64,000 nt of DNA, from the NCBI GenBank assembly GCA_026936325.1, contig JAPTHN010000001.1, forward strand, positions 128,999,138-129,063,137, read 5' to 3'. This DNA is from Platynereis dumerilii. Its lineage: Eukaryota; Annelida; Polychaeta; Phyllodocida; Nereididae. The position numbers and the translations under genes are program-made. Of this stretch, positions 32,801 to 43,402 are shown one piece after another; position 1 is the first letter of the stretch, and the number at the start of each line of letters is the position of its first letter. Below the pieces are notes generated by a model. It had not been told where the DNA came from. It saw only the letters and a list, made by a program, of their open reading frames with translations, and did no database searches.

Positions 32801-35800
32801 GATCCGACGGTGTTGTTGATAGCCTTGGAGGAAGCCTCTGGTCCCAACGGATGACATCTGCAGGTAGAAAACTTGGGCAAGAGATCAGGCGTCACAAAAA
32901 AGTACATTGGCAAACGTAAAGTGGCAGGACAAGAGTCGCAAACCAAAAATAGGTATGATTGGATTATATAAATATTACGTATAAGTAAGATAAAAGTTTA
33001 AGGTATAAAAAACTACACTGGGAAAAGTTGGAAGCCATAAACTGGCATGAGTAAGAAGAATACACTGGAGAAAGCAGACCAGGGTTACAGACAGAAAGCA
33101 CTAGGCCTGACGCTGCATCAGACAACAACTGGTCCATATTGTGCTAAATTTCAGAATTTTCAAGATAATCCATTTCAAGAAAATTTTACACGAAACTATA
33201 TAGATATATGACAACAGTAATATGATTAAGTGAATATTTGTTGAAGTTTACCAATTTACACTTCAGCAAAGCCTCAGTGAATAACTCAGACACGCCCCCA
33301 AGGCTGGCCAATGAACAGAGCTTCACACATTTTATGCAAATTAGGCCGATTTCGCCGAGTTCCGTAAATCGTCCAGACTTGCAAGTTAGGCGACACATAA
33401 TTGATCTTTAGCTTCGCGGACCCGCCGACACAACAGAACTTCTGCCGACCAAGAAAAAAAACACCTGCTTACCAATTTATTTATTTGGCCCACCGCCGAC
33501 CTTACCTCATCTTGGGCATATTTACGATAATGAACAGCCAGTGAAACCACACCAAACTCACCTGTATGGCACTTGAAAAAAAAAGTGCAAAGAATTTGTC
33601 TTTTTAACCTGTCTTATTTGCATCCCACATCAGTTATTTCACCCATATTGTGGTCACTTTTTCATTGCTATTTTTTCTCTGGTTATTAGCAAAATGTCAC
33701 TTTTTATTCATCAATAAGGTATTTCATACTAAATACTGTGTACTAACTTTAATTTGTACATCATATTCCTTTGTAAAATGACTAAAAATCAGGTCAGTTC
33801 AACTCTTGGTGGAATCTCAGTCATGAGAGCCAATCACAGTCATAGTGGCTCCCTCTATAATTCACATGTATACAGTCAGTGGGGCAGTTGGAGATCATGG
33901 AGCTACAAGTAGCTCCATGGGGAGATCAAGACAAGACTCAAGACTCGAAGATATTTTATTTCTTTCTGAAACATAATGTTACAGTAAAGAGGGAGGACAT
34001 CTCAAAGACAAGTGAATTGACAGGCTCTGGGCTAAGTGTGCACTCAACCGTGACTTGTTGATTGCTGCCAATTGTCTACCAGTGTATGTCCTATAATCTG
34101 ACCTTCTGTGATAAATACCTTTGTTCAGCAGATTTTATCAGTGTTCATATCTTACCAAATTAAGTGATTTGATACCAAACACACTGTACCAGATATGAAT
34201 ATTTGGGGAAAAGTAAAATTTAATAACTGCAGTGGGCCCAATTAGATTTTTAAAAAGAAAATATTGGCACATTTGGGTTTATCAGTAGGCCTATTTAAGC
34301 TAATATGATTACCTTGATATGCTGTGAATCTGCTGATAAGCAATTATAAGCAATTAAAGAATCAATCAGCAAATAAACACATTCCAAAGGTTAGTGCAGC
34401 ATGTGTCAGAACTTACAGCCACAGCAGCATGCATGCATGCATAGTGCAATGTCACATTTGACTTTTCAGCTCTCTGGGGAGGAGACTAATCTACCAATTC
34501 ACTCATGAAACTTTATGACACACAATGAAAGGATCCTCATCACGTTTGCATCAATCACAAGGTCAGATTTTGATCAGTGGGGCTATGTTCTGGTCTTATT
34601 TTTGGCAAAATCGCAGTGCCTGTCGAATACCTGGGACAAACATCATTTTTTTAGCTTCATGGAGCTACCACACTGTTTCTAATGTTAGCCAGCAGGAGGA
34701 AATAAAAAGCTGTACAGACAACTCCCGGCATTGTTGGGCCCAAGCAAGATATATAAGATCCAGCCCTGTGCATCCAACTACAGTTCATTGACACCAGCCA
34801 ACTGATGTGCCTAAATACCACGTTCCAAATTTTTGCTTTTCTGTCATTCTGTCTGATCCCAAAATTGTACAGAAAACTTTTTATTGGCAACATGCAGAAC
34901 TTGACAATTTTTTTTTTCGACCGACCGACCCATGAAAATTCAGATATTAGGCAAAAAAAAAAAAAAATTGAGATTTCAATTTTTTTTTTTTCGTCCTACC
35001 GACCGACCTAAGAAAAAGAGCCTCGAGAGGATCCGAGAAGCTAGAGATCAATTATGTGTGGCCCTACTGCAATAGATAGATCTCTCTGAGAGCTTTAAAA
35101 TGATAGGTCGTAGCCCTCTGAGGACTGAATAGTTCTTTCGCAAATTGCCATTAAAACTTTGAAGTAGAGAGGAATCCTAGGCGCTGATTGGCCTTGACGC
35201 TCGCGACGTAAATCAATGACAATATGCGGCGATGGAAGGATTAAAATGCGGCGATGGAAGGATTCATCTAGGGTAGATTCTCTGGGTGCCAATTTATTGT
35301 TTACCATTAATTTTTGAGAAACCGAAATTTGACAAAAATATCAGAAATCCTCATTTTCCCCAGTTTTTTGGTTTTTATGAAAATTTCGTAAGATTGGCCA
35401 TCCAAATGAGTTTAGTCGTTTAAAGAGGTATAATTTAGACATCTAAATGCAACATTTCCGCATTGTAACTCCACAATTGACGGAATCATGGAGCATTAAA
35501 AAATTTTTTAAATTTCACATTTTTGCGGAATTTACTGCTATTACTTTTTGTAAGAGCATTTAGACCCCCAAAGGAACATTAAGGGTATTTAATGCATATG
35601 ATGGTAGAATTTCATGCCCATAGGTATAACCGTTTCAGAGTTCTGCTCTTGAAACGAAAAAAAGTTTTTTTTATAATTTTCAATATTTTACAAAAACTCG
35701 ACCAATTGCTTGAATTCGAACACCAAAATGCACTTATATGCTGTAAGACCCATTCATGTGCCAAATATCATATATACAAGTGCAATAGTTTAGGCACAGC

Positions 35801-36187
35801 GGCCAATACACAATGTGTGCAGCTGAACCCAGTGGATCCAAGCAACATATAAAAGGAAGTCACGTCCTAATTTCAACATGCCTGGTATTCATTCCTATGC
35901 CAGATGCATGCTCTATAATCAAGTTATCCACATCGCTTGACCCAAACATCTCCAAACAAAATAGCCAAGACAGGACACAGAAAACATTCTGCAAATGCTC
36001 AAATTTCAAATTTCCCGCCAAAACTGTCCATTTTGTCACTGTGACTGCATAAATGGAGATGTGTAGACACCTCCATTAAAAATGAAAATTAATGTTTATT
36101 GGTAAACATATTAAATAGGTAAAAGATATGTAATTATCTGTTTAAACGAAGAAATACAATTATTTATAAGAAACTGGGAACTCCAGA
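32801..36187. other. mixed stretch, no recognised gene
   Basis: I see no coding family. Small features are a (GCAT)n run near 34428-34442, poly-T with CGACCGACCGACC near 34905-34932 and a related CTACCGACCGACCTA near 34997, and an 18-bp tandem doubling of ATGCGGCGATGGAAGGAT at 35224-35262. The phrase GCCATAARCTGGCATRAGTA at 33034 recurs at 36611. Confidence 0.45.
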
Positions 36188-36640
36188 TCAGACGAGGCGA
36201 AGGGGCAGGATGGCATGAAGCCTGACACTGCCAGAACATTTCAAGCACTCAGACCTGATGGGAACCCAGAAAGAAGTATAAAGACTGGAAAAACTCCAGA
36301 TAGACAAAGCAAAACCGGAAAAACTCTGGACAGAATAATCAGTCCAGGCAGAGGAGGCAGGATGGCACGAAGCCTGACACTGCAAAAATAAACACACAAG
36401 CACTCAAAACTGATGGGAGCCCAGGACAAAATGGAACACACTGGGGATTGGGGAAACTCCAGATCAGACGAGGCTGGGAAAGCAGGATGGCACGAAGCCT
36501 GACACTGCAGAAAACACTCTAGCACTGGAACTGATGGGAGCCCGGACAAAGAAAAATCTGGAAACTCCAAAAAGGCAGGAAGGCATGGGGCCTGACACTG
36601 CACCAGCACTAGCCATAAGCTGGCATAAGTAAGAATAGTC
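36188..36640 (+). repeat. tandem array, ~95-150 bp unit, about four copies
   Basis: Each unit carries GCAGGATGGCACGAAGCCTG followed by ACACTGC, at about 36207, 36358, 36482 and 36575, and most carry CTGATGGGAGCCC downstream. The minus-strand 164-codon frame is the array itself. Confidence 0.75.
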
Positions 36641-37180
36641 AAATATAAAAATACTGACAGGGAAGAAGGATGAATGGCATCAACTAGGAACATCAATTGG
36701 TCTTCATGACTGTAGGAATCAAAAGGCTGGTCCATATGGGCTGGTCCCTGGGCTCAGTGGGCTGGTCCTCCAGTTGTACGAAATGTCCACAAGGTGGGGT
36801 ATGGGGCAAGTTCAGGAATTGGTGCTGCCCCCTCGGGAAAAACGTTTGTTTGCAGGAAAAACAGAGAAACAGGTCCCGTTGTTGGCAACAAAAAACAACT
36901 CACACGCAGTTGTTATAATCCTGGCAGCTTGAAGATAGTCCGGGAGGCCATGGGTGGGGCTAGAAATAGCTCTGAAGGCATGAGGCAGCTGGAAGTCCCA
37001 AACATGTGGTCAGCTTACAGGAGTGCACATGCACTCAAACTGCAGGAATGTTCAATAACGAATTTTGCCTTTAAAAAGGCAAGCCGTGGCTCAAAACTCA
37101 GGTAGAAAACAGCCCAGGCCTACGTTCAAACAGTCTGACAGGTAGGCAGTACAAACAGCTCGAAGGAAACCAAAATAAAA

Positions 37181-37293
37181 GAAAAATCTTCCGCACTGCA
37201 AAGTCAGTCTGGGTCCAGTCCAGACCAAGATGGCGGAAGGAAGTAGGTGCTGCCACCACAGCACAAACCCATTTCAGTCCCTGAAATTCTTAT
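37181..37293 (+). repeat. module Q, copy 2
   Basis: A 113-bp near-identical copy of 31732-31844, but here not followed by modules R and P. Confidence 0.9.
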
Positions 37294-37391
37294 GTCTGAC
37301 CCAGCAGAAGTGTATTGCCTCCCTGTCCTTTTTACAACAAAATTAACGTCCCTGCACTGAAAAAAGTGAGCTGCCGCAGTATCGCCAAAAA

Positions 37392-37535
37392 CTTGTCAAA
37401 TTGACAAGAAAGTGATGAGTTTTGCCTTGTCAAAGAGTTGACAGGTTTTGACAAGGCATTTGTCAAAACTTGTCAAAAAATTTGTCAAAACTTGTCATGA
37501 ATTTGTCAAAACTTGTCAAATCTTGTCAAAAGCAT
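37392..37535. repeat. palindromic repeats of CTTGTCAA
   Basis: CTTGTCAAATTGACAAG (37392-37408) is a perfect palindrome around one base. CCTTGTCAAA and TTTGACAAGG form a 10-bp stem at 37425-37457. TTTGTCAAAACTTGTCAAAA then repeats downstream. Confidence 0.8.
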
Positions 37536-38901
37536 GTCGGAAGTTATGTCATCAAAAGTTGTGTATTTGTCTGTAGTTAGGAGAAAACATTTGAATGGAT
37601 TTGCAGGATGAGGTGAGTAAATTGTCTTGTTAAAACAAGTAACATCAGGGCTTCACTCTGCTGAATTGTTGTCTACTGATTGAGAAGATCAACCTGGGAT
37701 ATAATGTTCTGGAGTTCTGCGCTTAATATTAATTACTTTGAATAAAATGAATATATATGTGCAAATAAATTTGTCACTTGATCATGTTGATTTCTGATTT
37801 GGACTTTCAGATATATAGATGCCTGAAATTCTGCCCCTAGGCTATCCCAGTCTCCTCTTGATTAGAAGAATGGAATAGAAATTTATTTTCAACATCTACA
37901 TAAATCAATAGCAGGACAACATATAGTGAAATGTTATATAATGATTATCCCTGCCTACAGCCTTTACACTGTGTACCGTTTGCTCTATGCGAAGTGACCT
38001 AGTTAATCATAACATCTTAAATTTTAGACCAGAAAGCAATGTAATTACAATATAACATAGCCAGTATGCTGTATTTATGTATCAGAAATCTTGATGTAAA
38101 ATTTCAAGCTTTTAAAAATATTTAGCAATCAAAAGATTTGGTGATTCTAGTAAAAAATGCACTAAAAAATACTAAAACTGCCTAATCTCCCAGAAAACTT
38201 AACTGATTGATTCCAAATTTTTTATATGTATTGTGTATACTATAATACAGCATACTGGCTATATGGCAACATTTGTTGCTTGCTCTATATATGAAAACTG
38301 CAAAATGTAAACAAAGAAAATCCCTAATTGGGTCACTTGGTTGGTACACAGTGTTTAGGTGTCCAGTGGCCCTTCGTTCAACAAATTAAATGTGAAAAAG
38401 AAAAATTCGGACTCACATCAATGGGTTTGATTAATGTGGTATCACAATTTTAAAAAACAGTCAGGTCATTGGTGAGCTGTGGCTAATAACCTAAATGTTT
38501 GACTGTAGTTTTCCGGTCTTGTTATTTTCAGGCATCCTCGTCTGACCTGGTGGATACCTCATGCAGAATAAAAAAACAATTGGAATTAATCTGAGCTTGC
38601 TGGATGCGGTGTTTAATTGTTCTTTCTCGTTGGGCTTACGCCTCATTGTCGCCAGCCCAGAAAAATGAATGGATCAATTAGAATAATTAAGCCCATTGCT
38701 AGAAAAACAAAATCACAGCAGTGCGCTTATTCTCAAACACCTGGATTATTTCACAACAAGTCTACGTAAAAAAATGTAGTACAAAACGATTTTCTGGTTG
38801 GAAAATTAATCAGTAGCTGCGACTTTTATACTTGACTCAGGGCTTACGATTATGTGGAAAAAAATCTACGGGACCATTGTTGGAGGAGTATATAATTTCT
38901 T
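37536..38901. other. unannotated AT-rich stretch
   Basis: No gene or bounded element is seen. Confidence 0.5.
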
Positions 38902-40975
38902 CCTGCAGTTCTGCAAAAAAATTGCAGAATTCTGCAGTTCTGCAAAAAACTGCAGAATTCTGCAAAAAATTGCAGAATTCTGCAGGAAACTGCAGAATTC
39001 TGCAGTTCTACAAAAAAACTGCAGAATTCTGCAGTTCCAAAAAAATCGGCAGAATTCTGCAGTTTCAAAAAAAAACTCTGCAAGAAGCTGCAGAATTCTG
39101 CAGTTCTGTTACTCTGGTTACTGTTTCTCTGTTACTTCCTGCAGTTTATTGCCATGCATCTTCAAAGTTCAGACCTCTCTGACATGGGGCTTGCCGCTAC
39201 CAAGGAAACGTGGTTTGGGTGATTGTTGTATGAGGGATCGGGGTTTTTGGCAGTCCTCTGTCACTGCAGTGTTTCTGAAAGGTTTCTGCAGCAAAATCTG
39301 TAATTCTGTAGGAGATATGCAGCCTGGGAGGTTTTATGCAGCTCTGCAAAAAACTGCAGAATTCTGTAGAAAACTGCAGAATACTGCAGGAAGCTGCAGA
39401 ATTCTGCAGTTCTGCAGCTAACTGCATGATTTCTGAACTTCTGTTACTTCCTCCAGTGTATTGCATCTGTACAGTTCAGACCTCTTTGACATTGGGCTTG
39501 CCGCTACCAAGGAAACATTGATTTGGGGGGTTGTGGTTTGGGGGGTTGGAGTTTTGGTAGTCCTCTGTCATTGCAGTGTTTCTGAAAAGTTTCTGCAGCA
39601 AAATCTGTAATCCCGTAGGAGATATGCAGCCTGGGAGGTTTTATGCAGTTCTGCAAAAAACTGCAGAATTCTGCAGATAACTGCAGAATTCTGCAAAAAA
39701 GTGCAGAATTCTGCAATTCCAAAAAAATCTGCAGAATTCTGCAGTTTCAAAAAAAACTCTGCAGAATTCTGCAGTTTTGCAGCTAACTGCATGATTTCTG
39801 ACCTTCTGTTACTTCCTCCAGAGTATTGCATCTGTACAGTTCAGACCTCTTTGACATTGGGCTTGCCGCTACCAAGGAAACATTGATTTGGGGGGTTGGT
39901 TTGGGGGGTTGTGGTTTGGGGGGTTGTGGTTTGGGGGGTCGAGTTTTGGTAGTCCTCTGTCATTGCAGCGTTTCTGAAAAGTTTCTGCTGCAAAATCTGT
40001 AATCCTGTAGGAGATATGCAGCCTGGGAGGTTTTATGCAGTTCTGCAAAAAACTGCAGAATTCTGCAGAAAACTGCAGAATTCTGCAAAAAAGTGCAGAA
40101 TTCTGCAAAAAAGTGCAGAATTCTGTAGTTCCACAAAAATCTGCAGAATTCTGCAGTTTCAAAAAAAACTCTGCAGGAAGCTGCAGAATTCTGCAGTTCT
40201 GCAGCTAACTGCATGATTTCTGAACTTCTGTTACTTCCTCCAGTGTACTGCATCTGTACAGTTCAGACCTCTTTGACATTGGGCTTGCCGCTACCAAGGA
40301 AACATTGATTTGGGGGGTTGGTTTGGGGGGTTGTGGTTTGGGGGGTCGAGTTTTGGTAGTCCTCTGTCATTGCAGCGTTTCTGAAAAGTTTCTGCAGCAA
40401 AATCTGTAATCCTGTAGGAGATATGCAGCCTGGGAGGTTTTATGCAGTTCTGCAAAAAACTGCAGAATTCTGCAGAAAACTGCAGAATTTTGCAAAAAAG
40501 TGCAGAATTCTGCAAAAAAGTGCAGAATTCTGTAGTTCCACAAAAATCTGCAGAATTCTGCAGTTTCAAAAAAAACTCTGCAGGAAGCTGCAGAATTCTG
40601 CAGTTCTGCAGCTAACTGCATGATTTCTGAACTTCTGTTACTTCCTCCAGTGTATTGCATCTGTACAGTTCAGACCTCTTTGACATTGGGCTTGCCGCTA
40701 CCAAGGAAACGTTGGTTTGGGGGGTTGTGGTTTGGGGGGTTGGGGTCTTGGTAGTCCTCTGTCATTGCAGCGTTTCTGAAAAGTTTCTGCCGCAAAATCT
40801 GTAATCCTGTACGAGATATGCAGCCTGGGAGGTTTTATGCAGGTCTGCAAAAAACTGCAGAAATCTGCAGAAAACTGCAGAATTCTGCAAAAAAGTGCAG
40901 AATTCTGCAGTTTCAAAAAACTCTGCAGGAAGCTGCAGAATTCTGCAGTTTTGTAGCAAATTCTGCAGTTCTACA
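38902..40975. repeat. complex satellite, ~300-400 bp unit with CTGCAGAATTCTGCAG subrepeats
   Basis: The landmark GAGATATGCAGCCTGGGAGG recurs at about 39312, 39618, 40010, 40417 and 40812, giving unit spacings of about 306, 392, 407 and 395 bp. A partial unit lies to the left. Each unit has two parts: a block of subrepeats of the perfect 16-bp palindrome CTGCAGAATTCTGCAG joined by short A-rich spacers, and a unique-looking part with GGGCTTGCCGCTACCAAGGA and TTTGGGGGGTT runs. Because the subrepeat is self-complementary, both strands are open and encode the same short words (LQNSA, AEFC, CRILQ). The frames of up to 189 codons are therefore not genes. Confidence 0.93.
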
Positions 40976-40979
40976 AGGT

Positions 40980-41423
40980 AGCAGTTTGTGGAATGACATT
41001 TTTGCTAGCACACAGATCGCCGAAAAAAGTGCCGTACGGCAAAAAGAAACAATGACGGACAAAGACTGACTAATAGACCTGGTTGCAGAGTATCTGAAAC
41101 TTTTTTCGGAATGAAATTTGGTTGAGAATTGATCGAGCAGAGAGGCAAAACGTCCATGGAAGTTTATTTTTATAGAGCACTGTCAGCAGTTTATAAAATG
41201 ACATTTTTGCGAGCTGACCGATCGCCGAAAAAAGGGTGGTATGGCGAAAAAAAACAACGACGGACAAAGACTGACTAGTGTAGTCAATAGACCTGGTTGT
41301 CGGGTAACTGAAACATTTTTCTGAATGAAATTTGGTTGAGAATTGACCGAGCAGAGAGGCAAAACGTCCATGGAAGTTTATTTTGATACAGCAGTTTGTA
41401 AAATGACATTTTTGCGATCCCAC
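40980..41423 (+). repeat. ~205-bp tandem duplication, 2.2 copies
   Basis: Units start at GCAGTTTRTRAAATGACATT near 40980, 41187 and 41391. Each contains ATCGCCGAAAAAAG, ACGGACAAAGACTGACTA and GAGCAGAGAGGCAAAACGTC. It directly abuts the CTGCAG satellite. Confidence 0.88.
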
Positions 41424-41462
41424 TTGTTTCCTCACTCCTCATTCTTGTATAGGTATTCATGG

Positions 41463-41525
41463 AGCTGCAGAACTCTGCAGTTTCCTACAGAACTGCAGAA
41501 TTTTTTGCAGAACTGCAGAATGGTA
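41463..41525. repeat. outlying CTGCAG satellite remnant
   Basis: GCTGCAGAACTCTGCAG and two CAGAACTGCAGAAT words lie beyond the 205-bp repeat. The latter may therefore have expanded inside the satellite. Confidence 0.6.
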
Positions 41526-41606
41526 ACGGAAGAATGAGAGGGGAGTTACACCGTTGTTGACTCCCATATGAAATATGAGTCCAAAAAAGTAGGATAGGTG
41601 GATAGT

Positions 41607-42700
41607 CAGGCCCGTATGCTGCCCTGTGGTTGGGGGGGTGATGACAGAGGCTAAAGCGGATCAAACTCACGGCGGGGGGGGGGGTAGCGTCCCCCAGAAG
41701 CCAACGGTTTTCAAATTGTCTGAGACGTATTCTGAGCGGTTTTGATGGTAAAAAATGATGCCTCACAGAATAAAATTGTAACATCAATTTATTGTAATGT
41801 TAATTGGACTTTCACGTGTCAATCGATGATGATGTGATGAATCAATCAATCGATACTTTTATTTACTAACAGTGATTATTGCAAAACAATGTATAATATA
41901 TATCACTAATATAGGGCCTGATAGTGGAACTCTCCTTTTTGCTGCTCTCCAACATCCCAGCACTCATTAAAACTTTTTCCGGAAATAAGCTGCCATTTTG
42001 TACTATTGCATGCTGTCTGCTGAGTCGATGGAGCTTGTATTCTTGAGTCCATAACAAACTTTAATCAGCCTGATGTTACTGGATTAGCCCAACCGAGTCA
42101 GCTTCTGGACCTAATCCACGGATCCCGCTAGTTTTACGATGTTTAGCCGTGGATTTACAATAGTTCTGGAGCTCTGAAAACCCGGCCCCATTGACAATTG
42201 ACAACAGGCCGATATTTCCAGAATTTTTTTTTGTGTGCAGGGACACCAAAGAGCTGGAAAAAGGAGAGTTCCACTATCATAGGGATTCATGCCCATGGCA
42301 GCAACCAAGAGAATTTGGTCAAGGATTTAAGGTCAAGATAGCAGAGGGTAGCACCACTTAAATTCACAGGTGCCCCCTGCAGTGATCTGATCAGGACATG
42401 GGCACCAGGCCACAAGTTGGACCTGTACGTTTCGTGCATGCCTCAGTCTTTTCAGGTTTTCAATTTTGGTCCTCTTTAGTCTGAAAATTTTGCAACTATC
42501 ACAGTCTATAACAATGACGCCTGACAATTTTTTTTTATTAGTGAATTTATATTTAATCAATTTATTTGAATACAGGGCCAGACTTCGAATACAGGGCCCA
42601 GACATGGTTTCTTAATTATTATTTTTTAGCTTGGGTGGAACTCCTTTGCCAGTGGGGGGGTGACCCATCACCCCCTTACCCCCCCTAGCCTACGGGCCTG
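41607..42700. mobile_element. 1,094-bp TIR element, CAGGCCCGTA ends, 5-bp target duplication
   Basis: The left end CAGGCCCGTATGCT matches the inverted right end CAGGCCCGTAGGCT, each followed by a G-rich run. ATAGT flanks both sides (41602-41606 and 42701-42705). No transposase is encoded. The ends resemble those of the element at 24599 (GTAGCC plus G run). The superfamily is not assigned. Confidence 0.7.
41917..42278. mobile_element. nested 362-bp TIR element
   Basis: TGATAGTGGAACTCTCCTTT (41919 on) is repeated in inverse at the right end, with about 22 bp perfect. ATAGGG flanks both sides (41911-41916 and 42279-42284), a possible target duplication. It lies within the 41607-42700 element and must be younger than it. 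Confidence 0.72.
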
Positions 42701-42974
42701 ATAGTTTGGGTGAGTGACATGTCTGTGACAGGCGTTTATAGCTGGCAACTGGGGTGGTCATGTGACATGAGCTTTAACTCAAATGTTAGAGGGGATAATG
42801 AAGTGGGATTTTACTTCTCTGATTATGCTAATCAACTCACAACATTTCAGAAAACATGAACCCCCAGAAATTGACCAATTCAACAAACAGGTCAAGGAGT
42901 TGTCTCACAAATGTTGTCTGTGCCAACTCACAACTTAAATGTGTATTATATAAAGTGGAATTTTACTTTTAAAA

Positions 42975-43034
42975 ATATTAATAATAATAGTGATTTATAT
43001 AGCGCCTCTTCCAGTAAACTGCTCATAAGCGCAT
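42975..43034 (+). repeat. (TAA)n plus GATTTATATAGCGCC tail, SINE/LINE 3'-end-like
   Basis: TAATAATAATAGTGATTTAT followed by ATAGCGCCTCTTCC and CTGCTCATAAGCGC resembles 3' tails of retroposons that are common in marine invertebrates. No body is recognisable. Confidence 0.4.
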
Positions 43035-43402
43035 AAATATTTAAGACCAGACTAAGAAAATAAATGGGCGGTAATAGTACTTCCTGCTTCTGAAATTGGT
43101 CATGGTATTGACTGGTATCAACATTTTTCTAATTTTTTTTCTTTTTTTTTGTTGGTATGGAGAATCCTGACTTTTTCTGATTATATTAGTCGACTCACAA
43201 CATTTTTGGACAATATAAGAAAATAAAGCACATATGCAACAAGCACTATTTTACTTAAAATAGGGGCCGCTAGGGGTGCTGGTTGCACGGCAGGTCCATA
43301 TAATACTTGAGAGTTTTATTTCTTTGAAGAAAACTACAGAAAAATTTTGATACCAGTCAATACCATGACCAATTTCGGAAGCAGAAAGTACTATTATCGC
43401 CC
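43035..43402. repeat. inverted repeat, 65-bp arms
   Basis: The arm 43066-43130 and the inverted arm 43338-43402 match at about 61 of 65 positions (core GAAATTGGTCATGGTATTGA). The 33 bp to the left of the first arm (43035-43067) reappear, perfectly and inverted, at 44934-44966. These are therefore parts of a dispersed family in opposite orientations. Confidence 0.85.

Noticed and set aside
38852-39421. A 189-codon open frame rich in LQNSA, AEFC and CRILQ words
   Set aside because: It is the palindromic CTGCAG satellite read in one phase; equally open frames occur on the opposite strand.
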